A stretch of 29,243 nt of DNA, taken from an uncultured Collinsella sp. (lineage in GTDB: Bacteria > Actinomycetota > Coriobacteriia > Coriobacteriales > Coriobacteriaceae). The translations under genes and the position numbers were made by a program. The notes below the pieces were generated by a model, which did no database searches, had not been told where the DNA came from, and saw nothing but the letters and a program-made list of their open reading frames with translations. Numbering within the stretch: position 1 is the first letter of the stretch; the number at the start of each line of letters is the position of its first letter. The stretch covers positions 1 to 29,243 of the forward strand of contig URYW01000012.1 of assembly GCA_900552145.1 (NCBI GenBank), written 5' to 3'. Below, one piece after another: positions 1 to 6,935 of this stretch.

Positions 1-105
1 CCTCTATATTTCGGACAGTCCTGCGCAAGACGAAGGCCACATTAAGTGGCCTTCTTTGCGTGCGGAACTCATTTTGAGCAAGCACCCGCCCTGCCGGGGC
101 TCCCG
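1..105 (-). repeat. Structured repeat element, copy 1 (left edge of window)
   Basis: Read on the minus strand, this stretch shares three ordered blocks with 21611-21746: CGGGAGCCCCGG (94-105), GAGTTCCGCACG (59-70) and CAGGACTGTCCGA (11-23). Between the last two blocks is a 9-bp stem with a TTAAT loop (32-54). The second and third blocks start exactly 47 nt apart in both copies. The stem sequences differ between copies but remain paired. The element may continue past base 1, so its left boundary is unknown. It is non-coding in every frame I read. I do not recognise the family. Confidence 0.7.
32..57 (+). terminator. Hairpin with short T-run inside repeat copy 1
   Basis: GAAGGCCAC (32-40), loop ATTAA, GTGGCCTTC (46-54), then TTT. 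On the plus strand it could terminate a gene lying left of the window. It is also the central stem of the repeat element, so the terminator role is uncertain. Confidence 0.45.
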
Positions 106-158
106 GGTTCTGCAACGACTCGGCCGTTCGGGTCAGGCGGGCTGATAGGAAAGATGGT

Positions 159-189
159 GGCGGAGGCGCAAAATGCGCCTCCGCCATTT
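159..189 (+). terminator. Strong GC hairpin, possible terminator
   Basis: GGCGGAGGCGCA (159-170), loop AAA, TGCGCCTCCGCC (174-185), followed by ATTT. The 12-bp stem is perfect and the T-tract is weak. It insulates the A/T-rich promoter region of the ATPase gene at 316 from whatever lies to the left. Confidence 0.5.
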
Positions 190-231
190 AAATGTGATGA
201 AAGTGTGGCGAAATGAGCTTATAACTAACGT

Positions 232-253
232 AAATGTGATAAATGTCACATTT
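232..253. promoter_or_regulatory. CRP/FNR-type palindromic operator
   Basis: AAATGTGA (232-239), six bases, TCACATTT (246-253) is a perfect 8-bp inverted repeat. It carries the TGTGA-N6-TCACA core known for CRP-family sites. A 10-bp direct repeat, TAAATGTGAT, occurs at 189-198 and again at 231-240, so a second half-site lies 42 bp upstream, about four helical turns away. The site is 63 bp ahead of the ATPase start codon at 316. The regulator itself is not in the window. Confidence 0.5.
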
Positions 254-271
254 TACCTATGGTAAAATGTG
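247..271. promoter_or_regulatory. Second palindrome overlapping the CRP-like site
   Basis: CACATTTTACC (247-257), TAT, GGTAAAATGTG (261-271) is a perfect 11-bp inverted repeat. It shares its left arm with the CRP-like site, so the two structures are mutually exclusive as cruciforms or could be bound competitively. It includes a possible -10 hexamer TAAAAT (263-268). It also contains an ATG at 259, which I reject as the gene start. Confidence 0.45.
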
Positions 272-315
272 GGAAATATCACGTTTACGGAAGTTTCTTT
301 GCGGGAGGTTCGGTC

Positions 316-1680
316 ATGCAGCGAGATATCATTGCCAAGCTTAACGCTTGGAAAGCGTCAGAATATCGTAAGCCGCTTATCCTTAAGGGGGCGCGCCAGG
401 TTGGAAAGACATGGGCGCTTAAGGAGTTCGGACGAACCTCGTACCGCAATTTTGTGTATCTGACGCTCGAGGAGCCGTCACCTGGGGTACAGAGCGAGTA
501 CGCTCAGTTTTTCGAAGGTACGCGCGATCCTCGACGGATCATCTCAAATCTTTCCCTGGCACTTGGACAGCCTATCGATCCCGGCGAAACGCTGCTTATT
601 ATTGATGAGATCCAGGATTGTCCTTCTGCAGTCGGCGCCCTTAAATACTTCTGTGACGAGGCCCCCGAGTATCACGTCGCATGCGCAGGGTCTTTGTTGG
701 GCGTTCGCTTGTCCCGTGAGACCAGCGCTTTTCCGGTGGGAAAGGTCGAGTTCATGGAGATGCGCCCCATGAGCTTTTCCGAGTTTCTGAAAGCCGAGGG
801 CGCTGCAAACTACGACGAATACCTTGGCGGCCTGGATCAGATCGAGACAGTGCCCGATTTCTTCCATGTCCGTCTCGTCGAGCATCTTCGTCGTTATTTT
901 GCATGCGGCGGCATGCCAGAGGCTCTTGGCCGGTGGGTGGAGACTGGCGATATCGTTCAGGTCGATAAGGTGTTGTCTGATCTCTTGGATTCCTACGAGC
1001 GCGATTTTGCCAAGCATGGTGGCCGTGCGCAGTTCGCCAAGCTTTCGCAAATATGGAACTCGATTCCAGCTCAGTTGGCGCGCGAGAACAAAAAGTTCGT
1101 TTGGGGTGCGGTGCGCGAGGGGGCTCGTGCTCGAGAATACGAGGATGCTCTGGAATGGCTTGCCGATGCTGGGCTCATCACGGCGGTTCGCCTTAATGCT
1201 GCCGGTGGTGTGCCGCTCTCTGCGTACGATGACCTCAAGGCATTTAAAGTCTACTGTCTTGATGTCGGCTTGCTGCGCCGCATGGCAAGGCTGGATGCGT
1301 CCGCTTTTGCCATCTCGGATGCGCTATTTTCGGAGTTCAAAGGTTCGTTCGCCGAGAACTATGTGCTTCAGGCATTACTTTCACAGTTAGATGCTGCTCC
1401 GCGTTATTGGACAAACGAGAAGCCGAAGCACGAAGTCGATTTTTTGATTCAAGTCGGAAACGAAATCGTTCCCGTCGAGGTCAAATCGGGAGAGGTCGTT
1501 CATTCCAGGAGCCTTAAGTACTATGCCGACAAGCATGCGGAGACGACTCCATTGAGGGTCCGCTACTCACTTAAGAACCTAAAGCTCGACGACGGGGTGC
1601 TCAACATTCCGTTGTATTTGGCTGATCGATCTGTCCCTCTTATCAAAAAGGCGCTTGATTGTGCGCATCTTGACGTTTAG
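316..1680 (+). CDS. AAA ATPase with C-terminal DUF4143 domain
   Basis: 454 residues from ATG 316, preceded by GGGAGG at 303-308. An in-frame ATG at 259 lies inside the palindromic operator and lacks a ribosome site. Family members usually begin close to the sequence seen here, MQRDI. The N-terminal ATPase shows a Walker A motif GARQVGKT (residues 25-32) and a Walker B motif LLIIDEIQD (about 92-100). The C-terminal half is DUF4143-like and ends with EVDFLI and PVEVKSG (about 377-398), resembling a PD-(D/E)XK nuclease fold. The cellular role of this widespread family is not established. Members are common in accessory regions and some are compared with archaeal ATPases. The gene is visibly richer in A/T than its neighbours, which fits acquisition by transfer. 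It converges on the AraC-type gene at 1745. Confidence 0.85.
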   Translation: MQRDIIAKLNAWKASEYRKPLILKGARQVGKTWALKEFGRTSYRNFVYLTLEEPSPGVQSEYAQFFEGTRDPRRIISNLSLALGQPIDPGETLLIIDEIQDCPSAVGALKYFCDEAPEYHVACAGSLLGVRLSRETSAFPVGKVEFMEMRPMSFSEFLKAEGAANYDEYLGGLDQIETVPDFFHVRLVEHLRRYFACGGMPEALGRWVETGDIVQVDKVLSDLLDSYERDFAKHGGRAQFAKLSQIWNSIPAQLARENKKFVWGAVREGARAREYEDALEWLADAGLITAVRLNAAGGVPLSAYDDLKAFKVYCLDVGLLRRMARLDASAFAISDALFSEFKGSFAENYVLQALLSQLDAAPRYWTNEKPKHEVDFLIQVGNEIVPVEVKSGEVVHSRSLKYYADKHAETTPLRVRYSLKNLKLDDGVLNIPLYLADRSVPLIKKALDCAHLDV

Positions 1681-1744
1681 ATCCTGGGTGAGCTGACGGG
1701 CGGCGGCTAATTAATCGCTCCGTTACGGCCAGGGAGCTTGGGCC

Positions 1745-2749
1745 TTAGCGATGCTTGCTTCGCCAAGCCGTGGGGGTCATGCCGGTGTATTGTTTGAATG
1801 CTTGGGTGAAGGCGGCCTGCTGAGGGTAGTCGAGCCGCTCTGCTACCTGCGCTATCGTAAGCGAGCTATCGGCCAAAAGGTCCTGTGCTCGCTCCATACG
1901 GCGTCTGCGAATGTAGGCGCCCAGGGACTCGCCGGTTTGGGCCTTAAAAGTGGCGCACAGCTTGGAGCGGCTTGTGTAGAGCCTCTCGGCCACCTCGTTG
2001 ATACCCACACGTCTGCCTTTGTCGAGCGCGCGCTCAATCATTGCCGTTGCTTCTTCGGCAATGGTTATGCTGACGCGTGTGTCTGTCGCCTGCCGCGCCT
2101 GCTTGTGGGCCGCGCGCGAACAGGCGAGCTCCGCGACCATGGTCTCCACGATGCCCTGCATATAGACGTGTCCGCCTACGGTGCGGGCGCGGTCCTCGTT
2201 AATCCGGCGCAGCGTGTGGCAGATGGCAGACGTCGCTTCCTCGTGCCATGACTCTGCAAACGCCTCAAAGATTCCCGCGAACTCGGTGGGATAGCGGTGC
2301 TCCAGTTCGTCAAAATATCCAGGCAAAAAGAGTACCGAGCGCGAGTGATAAAGCTCCCCCGCAAACAGCGGGCTTAATTCCTCGCCACAGCTATCTTGGA
2401 TAAAGCTGCAAACGGCATTGTTTGGCCACGGTCCATGCAATGGTTTAAGGTTCGCGGGCGTTATGCCAGCCTCGGGCATGCATGTAAGTGTGGGCGCGCT
2501 GACCTCGCTCACGCAGGCGTATGGCTCGGGTGTGTATTCGGCTAGGTACATATCGTGCGTCGGGGTGATGAAATGCTCCATGACAATGCAGGCAGGGGAG
2601 AGGGGCATGATCCATGCGCGGCCGTGCGCCCGGTCGTTTGCCACCTCGCCGGTAAAGACGGCGCCCTTGCCGGTAAGCTCCAGGCCAAACTGCTCAAACT
2701 GCGGTGCATAGAGCTCGGTTATGTCGGTCGTGGCCCGATGCATTTTCAA
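1745..2749 (-). CDS. AraC-family transcriptional regulator
   Basis: 334 residues. The last 100 residues form the AraC/XylS double helix-turn-helix: the first helix pair runs around GINEVAERLYTSRSKLCATF and the second around TIAQVAERLDYPQQAAFTQAF, ending in the typical TGMTPTAWR. The N-terminal 220 residues are not a recognised sensor domain. The start is probably TTG at 2749, with GGAAGGGG 6 bases upstream; ATG at 2743 is an alternative that shortens it by two residues. It diverges from a pair of half-ABC transporters 114 bp away. In the YbtA/YbtPQ arrangement an AraC regulator controls siderophore import by such a pair, so it is inferred to regulate 2864-6448. The inducer is unknown. Confidence 0.85.
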   Translation of the reverse strand: MKMHRATTDITELYAPQFEQFGLELTGKGAVFTGEVANDRAHGRAWIMPLSPACIVMEHFITPTHDMYLAEYTPEPYACVSEVSAPTLTCMPEAGITPANLKPLHGPWPNNAVCSFIQDSCGEELSPLFAGELYHSRSVLFLPGYFDELEHRYPTEFAGIFEAFAESWHEEATSAICHTLRRINEDRARTVGGHVYMQGIVETMVAELACSRAAHKQARQATDTRVSITIAEEATAMIERALDKGRRVGINEVAERLYTSRSKLCATFKAQTGESLGAYIRRRRMERAQDLLADSSLTIAQVAERLDYPQQAAFTQAFKQYTGMTPTAWRSKHR

Positions 2750-2810
2750 AAGCGTCCCCTTCCTTTGCGGAAACGTCCACGCCTGGCTCGATTGTGTGCC
2801 TTGGCTAACA

Positions 2811-2821
2811 TATCAATGATA
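2811..2821. promoter_or_regulatory. Small palindrome in the divergent AraC/ABC promoter region
   Basis: TATCAATGATA is a 5-bp inverted repeat around one base, in the 114-bp gap between the divergent starts (2749 and 2864). It is a candidate binding site for the adjacent AraC-type protein. I could not place a convincing -35/-10 pair for either gene. Confidence 0.25.
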
Positions 2822-2863
2822 AGTTGAGTACGGTTAACTCTCAAGCCGTTAGAAAGGAATCTC

Positions 2864-4690
2864 ATGGCAAAGGGATCAAAAAGGGAAGGTGGAGGCATCG
2901 GCGAGTTGCTCGCGTATGCCGGCGACCGCAAATTCCTAACGTATTTGGGCATGGCGCTCTCGGCGCTCTCGCAGCTGCTGAGCTTTGGCCCGTTCGTGTG
3001 CATTTGGCTTGTCGCGCGCGATCTGATCGCCGTGGCACCTAACTGGAGCGAAGCCTGCGACATCGCGACGTATGGCTGGTGGGCCGTGGGGTTTGCGCTG
3101 GCACGCATCGTAGCTTATTTCGTGGGGCTCATGTGCACGCATCTGTCCGCGTTTCGCTGCGCGTCCAATATCCGCAAGACTACGAGCGAGCACCTGCTTA
3201 AGCTGCCGCTTGGCTACTTTGACACGCACGCCACCGGTGAGCTGCGCCGTATTGTAGACGGATGCGCCGCCTCCACCGAGACTTTGCTCGCACACATGCT
3301 GCCCGATATCGCAGGCGCCACCGCCATGGTCGCAGGCCTGCTCGTGCTGCTTTTCGCGCTCGATTGGCGTTTGGGGGCGGCATGCCTTATCTCGGTCGTC
3401 GTTTCGTTTGGCGCCATGGCCACCATGATGAGCGGCAAAGGCGCCGAGTTCATGAAGGCCTACATGGGAGCGCTGGTCAAGATGAACAAGACCGGCACCG
3501 AATACGTACGCGGCATCCCCGTGGTCAAGGTGTTTCAGCAGACGGTCTACTCCTTTAAGGCCTTCCACGATGCGATCGCCGAATACGCCGACATGGCACA
3601 AAACTATGCGGGCACGTTCTGCCGAGGTCCGCAGGTACTCAACCTTACCGCGCTCAATGGTCTTGTGGCATTCCTGTTGCCCGTGGCATTGCTGTTGGCT
3701 CCAGGCGAGACGGACTTCGCGCATTTTATGACCAACTTCACGTTTTACGCGATATTTTCGGCCGTGGTGCCGACGGCTATGACCAAGCTCATGTTTGTGG
3801 GCGAGGCCTCTCAGATGAGTGCCGATTCGCTGGCTCGTATTCGAAGCGTCATGGATTCCAAGCAGCTCTCCGTGCCCGCCCAACCCAAGCACCCTGCCGG
3901 CGGCGACGTGCGATTTGAGGACGTGAGCTTTACGTACGAGGGTGCCGAAGCACCTGCCGTTAGCCATGTAAGTTTCAGCGTTCCCGCTGGTGGCACCCTC
4001 GCCCTGGTGGGTCCCTCGGGTGGCGGTAAGTCAACCTGCGCAAGCCTGATTCCGCGTTTTTGGGATGTTTCCTCGGGTCGAGTGCTCGTAGGCGGTGTGG
4101 ACGTTCGCGATATGGATCCGCACGAGCTTATGGACCAGGTCGCCTTTGTGTTCCAGACCAACCAGCTGTTCCGGCAAACACTTGCCGATAACGTGCGCGC
4201 CTCCAAGCCTACGGCCACTGACGACGAAGTGCGTGCGGCCCTCTCCGCAGCTCAGTGCGACGACATTGTGGCCAAGCTCCCACAGGGCATCAATACCATG
4301 CTCGGTGCCGGCGGAGCTTATCTTTCGGGCGGCGAGGTTCAGCGCGTGGCACTCGCCCGCGCGATCCTTAAAGACGCGCCTATCGTGGTGCTCGATGAGG
4401 CCACGGCGTTTGCCGATCCCGAGAACGAGGCACTCATCCAGCGCGCCTTTAGCAAGCTGGCGGCGGGTCGCACGGTCATTATGATTGCGCACCGACTCTC
4501 GACTGTAGTGGGCGCAGACCAAATCGTAGTGCTCAACCAGGGCAGCGTGCAGGAGTCGGGTACCCATGCCGAGTTACTGTCCCAAAACGGCCTGTATGCG
4601 AAGATGTGGGCCGAGTACGAGCAGGCCGCGAGCTGGAAAATCACTGCAGCGACCGCGGATGCCGCCGTCACGAAGGGAGGCGAGGCCTAA
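2864..4690 (+). CDS. ABC transporter, fused membrane and ATPase (IrtA/YbtP-like half)
   Basis: 608 residues from ATG 2864, with AAAGGA upstream. The N-terminal half contains several hydrophobic membrane segments (first around residues 26-50), of the exporter type-IV fold. The C-terminal ATPase has Walker A GPSGGGKST (about 383), signature LSGGEVQ (about 488), Walker B IVVLDEA (about 506) and the H-loop IAHRLS (about 543). The D-loop region reads AFADPENE rather than the usual SLD. I associate that variant with the siderophore-import subfamily, in which proteins with an exporter fold import iron-siderophore. The gene abuts a second half-transporter (TAA then ATG), so the two probably form a heterodimer. 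Substrate assignment to iron-siderophore or another metallophore is inference; a multidrug or peptide exporter is the alternative. Confidence 0.85.
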   Translation: MAKGSKREGGGIGELLAYAGDRKFLTYLGMALSALSQLLSFGPFVCIWLVARDLIAVAPNWSEACDIATYGWWAVGFALARIVAYFVGLMCTHLSAFRCASNIRKTTSEHLLKLPLGYFDTHATGELRRIVDGCAASTETLLAHMLPDIAGATAMVAGLLVLLFALDWRLGAACLISVVVSFGAMATMMSGKGAEFMKAYMGALVKMNKTGTEYVRGIPVVKVFQQTVYSFKAFHDAIAEYADMAQNYAGTFCRGPQVLNLTALNGLVAFLLPVALLLAPGETDFAHFMTNFTFYAIFSAVVPTAMTKLMFVGEASQMSADSLARIRSVMDSKQLSVPAQPKHPAGGDVRFEDVSFTYEGAEAPAVSHVSFSVPAGGTLALVGPSGGGKSTCASLIPRFWDVSSGRVLVGGVDVRDMDPHELMDQVAFVFQTNQLFRQTLADNVRASKPTATDDEVRAALSAAQCDDIVAKLPQGINTMLGAGGAYLSGGEVQRVALARAILKDAPIVVLDEATAFADPENEALIQRAFSKLAAGRTVIMIAHRLSTVVGADQIVVLNQGSVQESGTHAELLSQNGLYAKMWAEYEQAASWKITAATADAAVTKGGEA

Positions 4691-6448
4691 ATGTTCGCCT
4701 CATTCCAAAAGAAGTATTTCCTATCCGATAAAGGCGTCGCCGGCGTAAAACGCGGCATTTTCTGGACCACGCTCACCAATCTCATCACCATGGCCGGCAT
4801 GGGCTTTTTATTCCTGGTTATGGCCGGCTTTGTCGAGCATCTCGCCGCCGGCGCCGACCTGCCGGATGCCCTGCCGATCGTGGGCGGCCTCCTGGTCTTT
4901 TTCGTGTTGCTCTTTGCCTCTAACTGGCAGCAGTATTACTACACCTACTGCATCTTTTACGAGGAGTGCGGCAAGCAGCGTATGGAGATTGCCGAGCGCT
5001 TGCGCAAACTGCCGCTGTCGTTTTTTGGTCGTCGTGATCTGGCCGATTTAACCGAGACCATCATGGGCGACGTCCAGACCATGGAGCACGCCTACAGCCA
5101 CGTGCTGGGAGAGCGTTGGGGCGCCATCATCGCAAGCGCCATTGTGTTCGTGGCGTCGCTGTTCTTTTGCTGGCAGCTGGCGATCGCGGCGTTTTGGAGC
5201 GTTCCCGTGGCCTTTGCCGTACTGTATCTAACACGCGGTCCCATGACTCCGGTGTTCGATCGCGTGCGCGCCGAGAAGGTCAAGGTTACCGAGGCGATTC
5301 AAGAGACGCTCGACTGCGTTCGCGAGATCCGCGCCACCAACCAGGAGGCCCATTATCTTGAGGGACTCAACGCCGTGATCGATGCCGAGGAGCGCGAGAC
5401 CACCAAGGGCGAGCTCGCTAACGGGCTTTTGGTCAACTCCGCCTTTGTCATTCTTCGTCTGGGCATTGCCACCACGCTGGTCACGGGCGCCGCGCTGGTC
5501 GCCTCCGGGCAGGTCGACTTTTTGGTGATGTTTGCCTTCCTGCTTATGGTGAGCCGTATCTATGCACCCTTTGACCAGGCGTTAATGTTAATGTCCGAGC
5601 TGTTCGTCGCCGAGTCGTCTGCCAAGCGCATGCGTTCCATCATGGAAGAGCCTGTGGCGCGGGGCAGCGAGAAATTTGAGCCCGTGGGCTACGATGTGGT
5701 GTTCGATCACGTGGCATTTGGCTATGGTGCGGGCGAGGACGGCCGCGCCGGCGAGAAAGTTCTTACCGATGTGAGTTTTACCGCCAAGGAAGGTGAGGTC
5801 ACGGCACTGGTCGGTCCTTCGGGTTCCGGTAAGTCTACGGTGAGCCGCCTGGCCGCGCGCTTTTGGGATGCCACTGCGGGCAAGGTTACCGTGGGTGGTG
5901 TGGATGTTGCGGGCGTCGATCCCGAGGTGCTGCTGCGTGATTACGCCATTGTGTTCCAAGACGTGCTGCTCTTTGACGACACGGTGATGGGAAACATCCG
6001 CCTTGGCCGCCGCGACGCCACCGACGAGGAGGTTTTGGCCGCCGCACATGCCGCCAACTGCGATGAGTTCGTGAACCGCATGCCGCAGGGCTACGACACC
6101 ATGATCGGCGAGAACGGCTCCAAGCTGTCTGGCGGCGAGCGCCAGCGCATCTCCATCGCTCGTGCGCTGCTCAAAGACGCGCCTATCGTGCTGTTGGACG
6201 AGGCGACGGCGAGCTTGGATGTGGAGAACGAGACCGTGGTACAGCAGGCACTCTCCCGTCTGCTTGCAGGTAAGACGGTTATCGTTATTGCCCACCGTAT
6301 GCGTACGGTGGAAAATGCCGACAAAATCGTTGTGCTCAAGGATGGTGTGGTTGCCGAGCAGGGCGCTCCGGCGCAGCTCAAGGCGGCAGGTGGAGAATTC
6401 GCCCGCATGGTTGCGCTGCAAAAGGAAGCGGCTGCCTGGCAGCTGTAG
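4691..6448 (+). CDS. ABC transporter, fused membrane and ATPase (IrtB/YbtQ-like half)
   Basis: 585 residues. The ATG follows the previous stop codon with no gap, and GGAGG at 4678-4682 lies within the end of the upstream gene, so the pair is translationally coupled. An N-terminal transmembrane domain with hydrophobic segments (around residues 22-48, 57-75 and 140-180) precedes an ATPase. The ATPase has Walker A GPSGSGKST (about 375), signature LSGGERQ (about 479), Walker B IVLLDEATASLD (about 498) and H-loop IAHRMR (about 534). Unlike its partner it has the canonical SLD D-loop. One partner is canonical and the other slightly deviant, which is common in heterodimeric ABC systems. It probably acts in the cytoplasmic membrane with the 2864-4690 product. 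Confidence 0.85.
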   Translation: MFASFQKKYFLSDKGVAGVKRGIFWTTLTNLITMAGMGFLFLVMAGFVEHLAAGADLPDALPIVGGLLVFFVLLFASNWQQYYYTYCIFYEECGKQRMEIAERLRKLPLSFFGRRDLADLTETIMGDVQTMEHAYSHVLGERWGAIIASAIVFVASLFFCWQLAIAAFWSVPVAFAVLYLTRGPMTPVFDRVRAEKVKVTEAIQETLDCVREIRATNQEAHYLEGLNAVIDAEERETTKGELANGLLVNSAFVILRLGIATTLVTGAALVASGQVDFLVMFAFLLMVSRIYAPFDQALMLMSELFVAESSAKRMRSIMEEPVARGSEKFEPVGYDVVFDHVAFGYGAGEDGRAGEKVLTDVSFTAKEGEVTALVGPSGSGKSTVSRLAARFWDATAGKVTVGGVDVAGVDPEVLLRDYAIVFQDVLLFDDTVMGNIRLGRRDATDEEVLAAAHAANCDEFVNRMPQGYDTMIGENGSKLSGGERQRISIARALLKDAPIVLLDEATASLDVENETVVQQALSRLLAGKTVIVIAHRMRTVENADKIVVLKDGVVAEQGAPAQLKAAGGEFARMVALQKEAAAWQL

Positions 6449-6524
6449 GACTGTGACAAGGGCGGGGGCGGATACCCGTGGGAGTGCGGATTTGCGTCGT
6501 GGTGGGTGAACCGCCGAGTACCGG

Positions 6525-6546
6525 GCGGTCTGGACCGCATGTTTTC
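6525..6546 (+). terminator. Possible terminator after the ABC pair
   Basis: GCGGTC (6525-6530), TG, GACCGC (6533-6538), then ATGTTTT. The stem is short and the T-run broken, so this is a weak call. It would end the ABC operon just before the promoter at 6553. Confidence 0.35.
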
Positions 6547-6552
6547 AAAAAG

Positions 6553-6587
6553 TTAGCCGTGGTTGACCAAATAGTTATACTAAACTA
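6553..6587 (+). promoter_or_regulatory. Promoter with overlapping operator for the metal-ATPase operon
   Basis: -35 TTAGCC (6553-6558), a 17-base spacer and -10 TATACT (6576-6581). An inverted repeat TAGTT-N6-AACTA (6572-6587) lies across the -10, the position expected for a repressor. The layout loosely resembles DtxR/MntR-type boxes of actinobacterial metal genes, but the sequence is too short to assign a regulator. Confidence 0.5.
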
Positions 6588-6671
6588 GTCTCAAAAGCGT
6601 GCTCGAGCAAACTAATGAACTCGGGTGCTAAGGCACCATGCCGCGCTTGTGCGGCAAAAGGGAGAAGCAAC

Positions 6672-6917
6672 ATGAAGAAGTCGACGTTTAACACCCTGCT
6701 TGTCGGTGGCGGTTTTCTGCTTGGTACGGCCGGCATCAAGCTGCTCACCAGCGCCCCGGTAAAGAACGCCTGCGTGCAGGGCATCGCGTGCGGTATGCGC
6801 GTCAAGAACTGCTACCAGGACATGGTCGAGCAGGCCAAGGCCAATGTCGATGACATGGTTGCCGAGGCTGCCTACATCACCCAGAGCGAGGCCGCTGCTG
6901 ACGAGGCAGCCGTGTAA
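6672..6917 (+). CDS. Small membrane-anchored protein, P-type ATPase partner (PacL/DUF1490-like)
   Basis: 81 residues from ATG 6672, with AGGGAG 7 bases upstream. An in-frame ATG at 6615 lacks a ribosome site. Residues 8-26 form a glycine-rich hydrophobic segment (LLVGGGFLLGTAGIKLL), then SAPVKNA, a cysteine-containing stretch (Cys34, Cys40, Cys47), and an amphipathic acidic tail rich in Ala and Glu. It lies 18 bp before a heavy-metal P-type ATPase, so the two are likely cotranscribed. In Mycobacterium, small DUF1490 (PacL) proteins with one membrane segment are encoded directly before CtpC-type ATPases and help them resist metal stress. Similarity in layout, hydrophobic start and helical tail suggests an equivalent partner here. 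Family membership is inferred, not proven. Confidence 0.65.
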   Translation: MKKSTFNTLLVGGGFLLGTAGIKLLTSAPVKNACVQGIACGMRVKNCYQDMVEQAKANVDDMVAEAAYITQSEAAADEAAV

Positions 6918-6935
6918 CGCTCCTAGGCACAAACT

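Noticed and set aside
259..315. Upstream start at ATG 259 for the DUF4143 ATPase
   Set aside because: This ATG lies inside an 11-bp palindrome and has no ribosome site, whereas ATG 316 has GGGAGG at ideal spacing and matches the family start.
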